A stretch of 14,563 nt of DNA from an uncultured Oscillospiraceae bacterium. GTDB lineage: Bacteria; Bacillota; Clostridia; Oscillospirales; Acutalibacteraceae. A model generated the notes under the pieces. The model saw only the letters and a list, made by a program, of their open reading frames with translations. It was not told the origin of the DNA and searched no databases. The DNA lies in NCBI GenBank assembly GCA_900543525.1, contig UQRS01000056.1, forward strand, positions 1-14,563. Reading direction: 5' to 3'. Positions 6,395 through 12,855 of this stretch are shown here, one piece after another. Position 1 is the first letter of the stretch. The number at the start of each line of letters is the position of its first letter. Both the position numbers and the translations under genes were made by a program.

Positions 6395-7282
6395 ATGGCG
6401 GAGATGCAGAATATTCAGTGGTTTCCCGGTCATATGACCAAAACCCGCCGGCAGATTCAGGTGGTTCTCCCCCTGATTGACGCCGTGGTGGAGATGACCG
6501 ACGCCCGCGTGCCGGTCTCCAGTCGGAATCCCGAGCTGCCCGACCTGATCGAGGGCAAGCCGCTGATCCTCCTTCTCAATAAAGCCGACATGGCCGACCC
6601 GGCCGCGACGGCAAAGTGGGTCGCCGCTTACGCGAAGCAGGGCGTTCCGGCCGTGCCGGTTGACTGCAAAAGCGGCAAGGGCGTCGCGAGGTTTAAAGAG
6701 ACGGTGAAATCCACCCTCTCCGACCGGCTGGAAAAATACCGGGAAAGGGGGATGGTCGGCAAGCCGCTGCGGGTGATGATCGCCGGCATCCCGAACGTGG
6801 GAAAATCCTCCTTCATCAACCGGATTGCGGGCGGCAGCCGCGCCAAGGTGGAGGATCGGCCGGGCGTTACGCGGGGCAACCAGTGGTTCACGATTGATAA
6901 GGAGCTGGAACTGCTCGACACACCGGGCGTACTCTGGCCCAAATTTGACGATCCCCTTGTGGGGGAGCGGCTGGCCTTTACCGGTGCGATTCGCGACCGT
7001 GTGGTGGATGTGGAGACCCTCTCCCTCCGCCTGCTGGAGGTACTGGCGGCCGATTATCCCGCCTTGCTGCGCGACCGGTACAAGGTTGATCCGGCCGGAC
7101 AGCCTCCCTACGCTTTGCTGGAGGAGATCGGCCGCCGCCGCGGCATGCGTATCCGCGGGGGAGAGGTGGACACCGAGCGCGCGGCCGCCATGCTGCTGGA
7201 TGAGTATCGCGGCGGCAAGCTGGGGCGCCTGACCTTTGAGTGGCCGCAGGAGGACGCGGCGGACGAAGACCGAGAGATATAA
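6395..7282 (+). CDS. rbgA: Ribosome biogenesis GTPase RbgA/YlqF
   Basis: A 295-residue circularly permuted GTPase that promotes a late step of 50S maturation. Motifs run in permuted order: G4 Asn-Lys-Ala-Asp at 62-65, G5-like Cys-Lys-Ser-Gly-Lys-Gly at 91-96, G1 Gly-Ile-Pro-Asn-Val-Gly-Lys-Ser-Ser at 131-139, the Pro-Gly-Val-Thr switch at 156-159 and G3 Asp-Thr-Pro-Gly at 175-178. The N-terminal Gln-Trp-Phe-Pro-Gly-His-Met (8-14) is characteristic of YlqF, and 185-295 forms the C-terminal RNA-binding domain with an acidic tail. The ATG at 6395 follows AGGGAGG. The 70-base gap after lepB has only a weak CGGCCG hairpin, so the two are probably co-transcribed. A large palindrome-rich gap separates it from rnhB. 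Confidence 0.97.
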   Translation: MAEMQNIQWFPGHMTKTRRQIQVVLPLIDAVVEMTDARVPVSSRNPELPDLIEGKPLILLLNKADMADPAATAKWVAAYAKQGVPAVPVDCKSGKGVARFKETVKSTLSDRLEKYRERGMVGKPLRVMIAGIPNVGKSSFINRIAGGSRAKVEDRPGVTRGNQWFTIDKELELLDTPGVLWPKFDDPLVGERLAFTGAIRDRVVDVETLSLRLLEVLAADYPALLRDRYKVDPAGQPPYALLEEIGRRRGMRIRGGEVDTERAAAMLLDEYRGGKLGRLTFEWPQEDAADEDREI

Positions 7283-7300
7283 TGCCTTGCGCTGCGCTTT

Positions 7301-7474
7301 TGCGGTGGAGTGCCGCACGGTTCGTTGGCACTGCATGGCTTTTTCGGCGCCGGAAGGTTTGCCTTCGCAGAGCCTCCCTTTGCCGCGCGGCAAAGGGGTG
7401 CGGAGACAGCGCTGCAAAGCCTGCCGCCGGGTCTGCCGGCGTCGCTTTGCAAAAGCCGGCTGTAAGGCGGCAGG
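7301..7474. repeat. Palindrome-rich intergenic element between rbgA and rnhB
   Basis: The 337-base gap 7283-7619 has no credible gene but is full of dyads: TGCGG/CCGCA (7301-7305/7313-7317); a perfect 22-bp palindrome at 7376-7397 whose left half is CCCTTTGCCGC; TGCAAAGC/GCTTTGCA (7413-7420/7444-7451) enclosing GCCGG/CCGGC (7426-7430/7436-7440); and CCTGCCGCC/GGCGGCAGG (7420-7428/7466-7474), which competes with the previous stem. This resembles a REP-like or small mobile palindromic element. It is not repeated elsewhere in the window, so a dispersed-repeat status is inference. Confidence 0.55.
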
Positions 7475-7553
7475 CGCACGGCCGCGCGACCGATACACCT
7501 GACTTGCGGCGGGCTTCGGGTCTTTTTTGTCCCGCGCCGCCTTTTCCCATCTG

Positions 7554-7584
7554 AAAGCCGTCGGAGTGCCCGGCGGCTTTTTTT
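7554..7584 (+). terminator. Intrinsic terminator downstream of rbgA
   Basis: AAAGCCGTCGG (7554-7564) pairs with CCGGCGGCTTT (7570-7580) over 11 bp with one G-T, loop 7565-7569, ending in seven T (7578-7584). It is 36 bases before rnhB, so the rbgA transcript probably ends here. Confidence 0.9.
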
Positions 7585-7619
7585 AAAATTATCCAAAATC
7601 AGTGAAAAGAGGTATACGT

Positions 7620-8231
7620 ATGCCGGATTTTGCATATGAAGAAAAGTGGAAGACCGCCGGGTACAGCGTCGTCTGCGGCGTGGATGAGGCGGGGCGCGGC
7701 CCTCTGGCCGGTCCGGTTTATGCGGCGGCGGTAATCCTGCCGGATGGGTGTGCAATCAGTGGCCTGAACGATTCCAAAAAGCTGAGTGAAAAGCAGCGGG
7801 AAGCCCTCTTCCCTCTGATTGAAGAGGCTGCCGTCGCCTGCTCGGTCGCCTTCGCCACGGTGGAGGAGATTGAAACCTATAACATCCTCGGGGCGACCTT
7901 CCTCGCCATGCGGCGCGCGATCGAAGGGCTGGCGGTTCCGGCCGACTTTGCCCTGATCGACGGCAACCGGAAGCCCGACCGCCTTTCCATCCCGTGCGAG
8001 ACGGTGGTGAAGGGGGACGCAAAATCCATGTCGGTTGCGGCGGCCTCTATCCTCGCCAAGGTGAGCCGGGATCGGCTGATGGAGGAATACGACCGTCAGT
8101 ATCCGGAGTACGGCTTTGCAAAGCACAAGGGCTACGGTACGAAGCAGCATAACGAGGCGATTCTGGCCTATGGCCCGACGCCGATCCATCGGCGAAAATT
8201 TTTGCGCAAGCTGCTGGGCGAGGATTGGTAA
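7620..8231 (+). CDS. rnhB: Ribonuclease HII
   Basis: A 203-residue RNase HII, which cuts RNA in RNA-DNA hybrids and removes single ribonucleotides from DNA. The signature Gly-Val-Asp-Glu-Ala-Gly-Arg-Gly lies at 20-27; the four acidic metal ligands are Asp22, Glu23, Asp114 (in Leu-Ile-Asp-Gly-Asn) and Asp151 (in Val-Ser-Arg-Asp). The Lys-His-Lys-Gly-Tyr-Gly-Thr-x2-His segment (168-177) and the His-Arg-Arg-x-Phe end (190-194) are conserved family features. I chose the ATG at 7620 because AGAGG at 7608-7612 is 7 bases before it; an upstream in-frame GTG at 7602 lies before that site. A terminator lies 36 bases upstream and I see no clear promoter between, so how it is transcribed is open. yraN follows after 68 bases. 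Confidence 0.97.
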   Translation: MPDFAYEEKWKTAGYSVVCGVDEAGRGPLAGPVYAAAVILPDGCAISGLNDSKKLSEKQREALFPLIEEAAVACSVAFATVEEIETYNILGATFLAMRRAIEGLAVPADFALIDGNRKPDRLSIPCETVVKGDAKSMSVAAASILAKVSRDRLMEEYDRQYPEYGFAKHKGYGTKQHNEAILAYGPTPIHRRKFLRKLLGEDW

Positions 8232-8299
8232 AACAGCGGCGCAAAGGCCGGGGGAAACCTGCGTCGGCCTCCCCCAAAAAAGAAAGAGGCGAAAAGCGG

Positions 8300-8677
8300 A
8301 TGACCAGAAAGGAAATCGGAGACCGGGGAGAAGCGGCGGCCGCCGCTTCTCTGGAGGCGAAGGGGTACGAAATCCTCTGCCGGAATTATCACTGCCGCGG
8401 CGGCGAGCTGGATATTGTCGCGCGGCTGGACGGCATTCTGGCTTTTGTGGAGGTCAAAACCCGGTCGGCCGGCTCCTTCGGCGCCCCGGCGGAGGCGGTC
8501 GATTATACCAAGCGAAAGCGGATTGTTCTGGCGGCCTCCGACTATCTCTGGAAGCGGCCGGCCGACCTCCAGCCGCGGTTCGACGTGGTGGAGGTGATTA
8601 CCCGCGGGGTGGGAGATTTCTCCGGCTGCGAGATCCGGCATATCGAAAACGCCTTCACGACCGAGGGGCTGCTTTAA
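8300..8677 (+). CDS. YraN/UPF0102 family endonuclease-like protein
   Basis: A 125-residue protein of the UPF0102 (YraN) family, which has a restriction-endonuclease-like fold and is usually found next to rnhB. The pattern is complete: Gly-Asp-Arg-Gly-Glu-x-Ala-Ala near the N-terminus, Gly-Tyr-Glu-Ile-Leu-x-Arg-Asn-Tyr (22-30), Gly-Gly-Glu-Leu-Asp-Ile-Val (34-40), and Phe-Val-Glu-Val-Lys-x-Arg (49-55), in which Glu35, Asp37, Glu51 and Lys53 would form the nuclease-like site. The cellular role is not settled. ATG 8300 is preceded by AAAGAGG (8283-8289); a longer frame from TTG 8225, overlapping the rnhB stop, has no ribosome binding site. It probably shares a transcript with rnhB. Confidence 0.93.
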   Translation: MTRKEIGDRGEAAAAASLEAKGYEILCRNYHCRGGELDIVARLDGILAFVEVKTRSAGSFGAPAEAVDYTKRKRIVLAASDYLWKRPADLQPRFDVVEVITRGVGDFSGCEIRHIENAFTTEGLL

Positions 8678-8761
8678 CCTGCCTTCGGCGTCGCTTGCTG
8701 CTTCCCTTGCGGGCGGCCGGATATACTGCGAAAAAACAGAGGGGTTGAATCGTGCCGCGAA

Positions 8762-8792
8762 CGGCGGCCTCTCTCACGAGCGGCGGCCTCTC
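8762..8792 (+). repeat. Two 12-base direct repeats in the yraN-dipeptidase gap
   Basis: CGGCGGCCTCTC occurs at 8762-8773 and again at 8781-8792, a 19-base period. No gene covers them. The rest of the 245-base gap holds a terminator (8823-8847) and a dyad (8866-8901). Confidence 0.6.
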
Positions 8793-8822
8793 CTGTGGAA
8801 GACCGTGGATTTCGCTTTTTTT

Positions 8823-8847
8823 ACGCCGGTATCTGCCGGCGTTTTTT
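8823..8847 (+). terminator. Intrinsic terminator upstream of the dipeptidase gene
   Basis: ACGCCGG (8823-8829) and CCGGCGT (8836-8842) form a 7-bp stem with a 6-base loop, followed by T to 8847. It probably ends the rnhB-yraN transcript, which implies a separate promoter for the dipeptidase. Confidence 0.85.
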
Positions 8848-8865
8848 CTTCTTCAAAATATTTTA

Positions 8866-8901
8866 CCATCGTCAACCGATGGCACCATCAGTTAACGATG
8901 G
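8866..8901. promoter_or_regulatory. Tandem nested dyads, candidate operator or RNA switch before the dipeptidase
   Basis: CCATCGTCAACCGATGG (8866-8882) and CCATCAGTTAACGATGG (8885-8901) are inverted copies of each other (15 of 17 positions) around a 2-base centre, and each is also an internal dyad (CCATCG...CGATGG; CCATC...GATGG). The centres are 19 bases apart. The block ends 9 bases before the ribosome binding site AGGAGGGG (8910-8917). It could bind two dimers of a regulator or form a leader hairpin hiding the start region. Confidence 0.6.
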
Positions 8902-8922
8902 GAATGTACAGGAGGGGTGCCG

Positions 8923-10020
8923 ATGCGTTATTTTGATCTGCACTGCGACACGGTTTTTGAAATCCTCCGCACCGGGGGCAGCCTTTGGGACGGGACAACC
9001 GCCGTCACGCTGGCGCAGGCCGCGGGCTTTACGCGGTATGTGCAGTGCTTTGCCCTCTGGATTCCGGATGGGGAGGCCGCGCCCTTCGCTTTGTATGAAA
9101 AGCTGCTGGCTGCAGCGCACGCCGCGTTTGCAGGCTGCGGCCTGCCGCTGCTCGGCGGGGCACAGGCGCGGCAGGTGCAGGAGGCCTTCTTTACAGAGAA
9201 CCGGCTGCGCGCGCCGGCGGGGGAGGCCGGAAAGGCAGAAAACGCAGAGTCGGCGGGGGAGGCAGCGTCGGCAATGTTGACAGAATCGGCAGAACCGGCG
9301 GCAGCGGCAGCGGCAGCGTTGGCGAGCGTGGTAGAAAACGCAGAACCGGCGGCAGCGGCCGGGGTGCAGGAGGTCGGAAGGTGCGCCCTCCTCTCGGTCG
9401 AGGGGGGCAGCCTGCTGGAGGGGGAGCTGTCCCGCCTCGACCGGCTGTATGCCGACGGAGTGCGCACCCTCACGCTGACCTGGAACGGGGAGAACGCGCT
9501 GGCGCATGGCGCGCACTGTCCGGATGGCGGGCTGAAGCCCTCCGGTCGAGAGGTGATCGGGCGGCTGAACGCCCTCGGCATGGTCTGCGACCTCTCTCAC
9601 CTCAACCGTTGCTCGTTTTGGGAGGCGCTGCCGCTCTGCCGCTATCCGGCTGCGACCCACGCCTGCTTTGACGCGCTGCATCCCCACTGCCGCAACCTCA
9701 CCGATCGGCAGGCGGTCGGGCTTTCGCAAAAGGGCGGGATAATCGGCCTCTGCTTTTATCCCGATTTTCTGGGGGAGGGGAATCCTGCCGACCGCTTGTA
9801 TGAGCAGATTGTGCACGGCCTCTCCCTCGGGCTGGAGGACGCGCTCGCCATCGGCAGCGATTTTGATGGGGCGAAAATGCATCCCGAGCTTGATCGGCTG
9901 GCAAAACTGCCAAAACTTTATGACGCTTTGCGGCAGCGTGGTGTGAAAGCTGCCATACTCCAAAAAATCTTTTATGAAAACGCCGCAAATTTTTACGCGA
10001 AGGTTTTGACAAACGCCTGA
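8923..10020 (+). CDS. Peptidase M19 (renal-dipeptidase family) dipeptidase with an Ala-rich insertion
   Basis: A 365-residue zinc dipeptidase of family M19, expected to split dipeptides in the cytoplasm. Zinc ligands can be assigned by analogy to renal dipeptidase: His7-x-Asp9 (Asp-Leu-His-Cys-Asp-Thr), the bridging Glu160 (Ser-Val-Glu-Gly-Gly), His226 (Asp-Leu-Ser-His) and His246 (Thr-His-Ala), with Asp313 in Gly-Ser-Asp-Phe-Asp-Gly as the acidic catalytic residue. Residues 97-150 are a low-complexity insertion, about 23 of 54 being Ala, carrying an exact 20-base direct repeat in the DNA (9289-9308 and 9340-9359). All catalytic positions lie outside it. ATG 8923 follows AGGAGGGG by 5 bases. 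It is preceded by a terminator and a tandem dyad, suggesting independent control; its 3' end contains the thrC -35 box. Substrate preference cannot be told. Confidence 0.93.
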   Translation: MRYFDLHCDTVFEILRTGGSLWDGTTAVTLAQAAGFTRYVQCFALWIPDGEAAPFALYEKLLAAAHAAFAGCGLPLLGGAQARQVQEAFFTENRLRAPAGEAGKAENAESAGEAASAMLTESAEPAAAAAAALASVVENAEPAAAAGVQEVGRCALLSVEGGSLLEGELSRLDRLYADGVRTLTLTWNGENALAHGAHCPDGGLKPSGREVIGRLNALGMVCDLSHLNRCSFWEALPLCRYPAATHACFDALHPHCRNLTDRQAVGLSQKGGIIGLCFYPDFLGEGNPADRLYEQIVHGLSLGLEDALAIGSDFDGAKMHPELDRLAKLPKLYDALRQRGVKAAILQKIFYENAANFYAKVLTNA

Positions 10021-10034
10021 AATTGCGGTATGCT
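10006..10034 (+). promoter_or_regulatory. thrC: Sigma-A promoter of thrC
   Basis: A perfect TTGACA (10006-10011), 17-base spacer and TATGCT (10029-10034). The -35 lies inside the last codons of the dipeptidase gene. Start near 10041 leaves a leader of about 55 bases. Confidence 0.82.
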
Positions 10035-10095
10035 AATAAAAACGGTTCAGGTTTCAGACGGCCGCCTTTGCGCGGTCTTATGGGAGGTTTAAAAT

Positions 10096-11664
10096 ATGCG
10101 TTATAACAGTACGAGAAACACTGCCCTTTCGGTCACATCGGCCGAGGCCATCGCCAGAGGAATTTCAGCCGACGGCGGCCTCTTCGTGCCGGAGTCTTTG
10201 CCCATGTTTACCGAGGCCGAGTTTTCCGCCATGGAGGAGATGGATTATGTCGGCCGGGCCAAGGTCGTCCTTTCCAAATTTTTGACCGATTATACCGAGG
10301 CCGAGCTGGAGGCCTGCGTCGAGGGCGCCTATATTGGCAGCTTTGACAAGGATCAGCCGGCGCCGCTTGCGAAATATACGGAGGAAGCCGACATCCTTGA
10401 ACTGTGGCACGGGCCGACATGCGCCTTTAAGGATCTGGCGCTCCAGATTCTGCCGTACCTGCTGACGACGGCGGTGAAAAAGACGGCCGGCGGACAGGAG
10501 ACGGTGATTCTCGTCGCGACGTCGGGCGACACCGGCAAGGCCGCGCTGGAGGGCTTCCGCGATGTTGCGGGTACCCGCATTCTGGTTTTCTATCCGGAGG
10601 ATGGGGTCAGCCCGATGCAGAAGCTGCAGATGACCACGCAGGAGGGAAAGAACGTCTTTGTCACCGCGATTCGCGGCAACTTCGACGACGCCCAGACCGG
10701 CGTGAAAAAAATCTTCACGGATAAAAAAATGGCCGCCGAGCTTTCCAAAAACGGCATGGCCTTTTCGAGCGCCAACTCGATCAACTGGGGTCGCCTTGTG
10801 CCGCAGATTGTTTATTATGTATCGGCATACTGCGATTTGCGAAAGCAGGGGAAGGATCTTTCCTGGGGCTTCAACGTCGTCGTGCCGACTGGCAATTTCG
10901 GCAACATCCTCGCCGCCTTCTATGCCAAGTGCATGGGCGTGCCGGTGGCCAAGCTGATCTGCGCCTCCAACCGAAACAACGTTTTGACCGAGTTTTTGAC
11001 AACCGGACACTACAGCCGCAACCGGGATTTTTATACGACCATTTCGCCCTCGATGGACATCCTGATCTCCAGCAATCTGGAGCGGCTGCTCTATCACCTC
11101 AGCGGCAGGGACGACGCCAAAATCGCCGGCTATATGGCCGAGCTCTCCAAAACCGGGGAGTACACGGTGGACGCGCCGCTGCTTTCGGCCATCCATGACA
11201 ACTTCTGCGCCGGCTCTCTGAACGATGAGGAGACCGAGGCGGTTATCGCCCGCGTCTTTGCTGAAAAGGGCTATCTCTGCGACACCCACACGGCGGTTGC
11301 CGTCGGGGTTTATGACCGCTATGTGGAGGAGACGGGCGACCGCAAGCCGGCCGTGATCGCCTCTACCGCCAGCCCCTTCAAATTTTCAAAGGCGGTGCTG
11401 TCGGCCGTTGCGCCCGACGTCGTCTCGGGGGAGGAGGCCGACCTCGTCCGCGTCCTGAGCGAAAAGACCGGCTGGCCGATTCCTGCGCCGCTGGCCGCCC
11501 TGGCCGGAAAGCCGGTGCGCTTTTCGGGAAGCTGCACCGCCTCGACCATGGAGCAGACGGTGCTGTCGGCGCTCGGCATTGCGGCCCCGGCGGAGAAGAA
11601 AGCCTCTCCCAAAAAATCTGCGCCGAAAACGGCTGCCTCCCGCCCGGTGAAAAAATCTAAATAA
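10096..11664 (+). CDS. thrC: Threonine synthase
   Basis: A 522-residue PLP enzyme that converts O-phosphohomoserine to threonine, the last step of threonine synthesis. The N-terminal Arg-Gly-Ile-Ser-Ala-Asp-Gly-Gly-Leu-Phe-Val-Pro (21-32) is typical of threonine synthases. The PLP lysine is Lys112 in Gly-Pro-Thr-Cys-Ala-Phe-Lys-Asp; the phosphate-binding loop Ser-Gly-Asp-Thr-Gly is at 143-147; a second Gly-rich stretch (Pro-Thr-Gly-Asn-Phe-Gly-Asn) and Asn-Ser-Ile-Asn-Trp-Gly-Arg follow in the centre. Residues 498-522 form an extra tail rich in Lys, Ala, Pro and Ser (8 Lys in 25), not part of the enzyme fold. ATG 10096 has GGGAGG at 10082-10087. It has its own promoter and a terminator, so is a single-gene unit; no hom or thrB is adjacent. 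Confidence 0.97.
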   Translation: MRYNSTRNTALSVTSAEAIARGISADGGLFVPESLPMFTEAEFSAMEEMDYVGRAKVVLSKFLTDYTEAELEACVEGAYIGSFDKDQPAPLAKYTEEADILELWHGPTCAFKDLALQILPYLLTTAVKKTAGGQETVILVATSGDTGKAALEGFRDVAGTRILVFYPEDGVSPMQKLQMTTQEGKNVFVTAIRGNFDDAQTGVKKIFTDKKMAAELSKNGMAFSSANSINWGRLVPQIVYYVSAYCDLRKQGKDLSWGFNVVVPTGNFGNILAAFYAKCMGVPVAKLICASNRNNVLTEFLTTGHYSRNRDFYTTISPSMDILISSNLERLLYHLSGRDDAKIAGYMAELSKTGEYTVDAPLLSAIHDNFCAGSLNDEETEAVIARVFAEKGYLCDTHTAVAVGVYDRYVEETGDRKPAVIASTASPFKFSKAVLSAVAPDVVSGEEADLVRVLSEKTGWPIPAPLAALAGKPVRFSGSCTASTMEQTVLSALGIAAPAEKKASPKKSAPKTAASRPVKKSK

Positions 11665-11681
11665 GCTTTTGAAAAGCACGC

Positions 11682-11715
11682 AAAAAATGCCCGGCTGGGT
11701 TCAGCCGGGCATTTT
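11682..11715. terminator. Bidirectional terminator between thrC and the DUF1540 gene
   Basis: AAAATGCCCGGCTG (11684-11697) and its exact reverse complement (11702-11715) with a 4-base loop. The plus strand ends in four T, the minus strand in six, so it serves thrC and, more strongly, the convergent DUF1540 gene. Confidence 0.92.
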
Positions 11716-11721
11716 GGGGGT

Positions 11722-11910
11722 TTAGCGGATTTCCTTCGCTTTGTAAGTGGTGCAAGCCGCGTCGGTCTGGCAATTCGGCTTGCGGCAGCCTACGATGATC
11801 TCGCCGGCCTCACAGACGTTGCCGGGAACATGAAACGCACAGTCGGTGACTTCACATTTGATACCATTGATCTTGCTGGGCTGGCAGCCGCACTGTTTGT
11901 TGTATTCCAT
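11722..11910 (-). CDS. DUF1540 Cys-rich small protein
   Basis: A 62-residue protein with eight cysteines (7, 9, 19, 24, 33, 42, 47, 53). Residues 17-55 match the DUF1540 pattern: Ile-Lys-Cys-x-Val-x2-Cys-x-Phe-His, then Cys-x-Ala-x2-Ile-x-Val, then Asp-x3-Cys-x-Thr. Such proteins are common in clostridia and are presumed metal-binding; no function is established. The ATG has AAAAGGAG 9 bases upstream on its strand, a strong site suggesting good expression. It is flanked by the thrC terminator downstream and by the divergent phosphohydrolase upstream, so it is transcribed alone. I see no convincing promoter in the 128-base divergent gap. Confidence 0.9.
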   Translation of the reverse strand: MEYNKQCGCQPSKINGIKCEVTDCAFHVPGNVCEAGEIIVGCRKPNCQTDAACTTYKAKEIR

Positions 11911-12038
11911 TTGCTTTTTCTCCTTTTATTTTCAGTTTGTATTTTTGAAAGCGAGGCACGGTTATTTTTTTGATTGGTCAGAGCGTCGCTTTCCCCATTA
12001 TTTTACCCGTGCATGCGCGCTTCATACCGTGGAAAGAG

Positions 12039-12734
12039 GTGGTTGCAATTTCACTTTTCGCCATTGCAGATTTGCATTTGCCGCTCGGCGCCGATAAGCC
12101 TATGGATATTTTCAGCGGCTGGGATCATTATGTCGAACGGCTTGAAAAAAACTGGAAAAATTTGGTCTGTGACCGGGACACCATCGTGCTGCCCGGCGAC
12201 ATCTCCTGGGCGCTCAAGCTGGAGGAGGCGCTGCCCGACTTTGCCTTTCTGCACGCCCTTCCGGGGAAGAAGCTGATTCTCAAGGGCAACCACGATCTCT
12301 GGTGGTGCACCATGGCCAAAATGCGCCGCTTCCTTTTGGAGAACGGTTTTACCGATCTGGATTTTATCCACAACAGCGCCGTCGTCGTGGGGGAGGTGGC
12401 CGTCTGCGGCACGCGGGGCTGGTTTTTCGACGACGCCGACGCGGGCGACCGCAAGGTCCTCCTGCGGGAGGCCGGCCGGCTGGACGCCTCGATCACGGCG
12501 GCAAAGGCGACCGGGAAGGAGCCGGTGGCTTTTCTGCATTACCCGCCGGTCTGTGGCGGGAAGGTCTGCCGGGAGATTTTCGACGTCGTGCAAAGGCACG
12601 GCATCTCTCGGGTATATTACGGGCATATCCACGGGGCGGCTATCCGGCAGGCCTTTGAGGGCGAGTTCGAAGGGGTGCAGCTGCGCCTGATTTCGGCCGA
12701 TAAACTGGGATTTATGCCTATTTTAGTGGACTGA
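12039..12734 (+). CDS. COG1768-type metallophosphoesterase (predicted phosphohydrolase)
   Basis: A calcineurin-like phosphoesterase; substrate unknown. Counted from GTG 12039 (231 residues), the metal-binding motifs are Asp11-Leu-His13, Gly53-Asp54, Gly-Asn-His-Asp at 83-86, His167 and Gly-His-Ile-His at 195-198. The Lys-Pro-Met-Asp-Ile-Phe (20-25), Gly-Asp-Ile-Ser-Trp-Ala and Gly-Asn-His-Asp-x-Trp-Trp strings are typical of the COG1768 group in clostridia. The start is uncertain: the frame is open to TTG 11970, GTG 12039 lies inside the purine-rich GAGGTG site, and that site is best spaced for the ATT at 12048, which would begin the protein exactly where the family usually begins (Met-x-Leu-Phe-Ala-Ile-x-Asp-Leu-His). 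I give the nearest canonical start codon. It lies 121 bases upstream of tig, which has its own promoter. Confidence 0.88.
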   Translation: MVAISLFAIADLHLPLGADKPMDIFSGWDHYVERLEKNWKNLVCDRDTIVLPGDISWALKLEEALPDFAFLHALPGKKLILKGNHDLWWCTMAKMRRFLLENGFTDLDFIHNSAVVVGEVAVCGTRGWFFDDADAGDRKVLLREAGRLDASITAAKATGKEPVAFLHYPPVCGGKVCREIFDVVQRHGISRVYYGHIHGAAIRQAFEGEFEGVQLRLISADKLGFMPILVD

Positions 12735-12789
12735 AAAAAGGCGCTTTCCGGCCAAATATGAAAAAAATATAAACTTATGCAAAAAAAGC

Positions 12790-12818
12790 TTTAAAAATCG
12801 GGATTGATGTGCTACAAT
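12790..12818 (+). promoter_or_regulatory. tig: Sigma-A promoter of tig
   Basis: TTTAAA (12790-12795), 17-base spacer, TACAAT (12813-12818), in an A/T-rich upstream region. Start would be near 12825, about 31 bases before the tig ATG. Confidence 0.65.
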
Positions 12819-12855
12819 ACTATGGCATGATTGAACAAATTGGAGGAATATAGAA

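Noticed and set aside
8752..8895. A short GTG-started frame (47 codons) after AGAGGGG at 8738-8744, with TATACT at 8722-8727 upstream
   Set aside because: It runs straight through the terminator hairpin at 8823-8847 and the dyad, has no recognisable protein pattern and no good -35; chance is more likely.
8872..9963. A 363-codon minus-strand frame opposite the dipeptidase
   Set aside because: It has Arg/Pro-rich nonsense composition and mirrors a gene with complete M19 zinc motifs.
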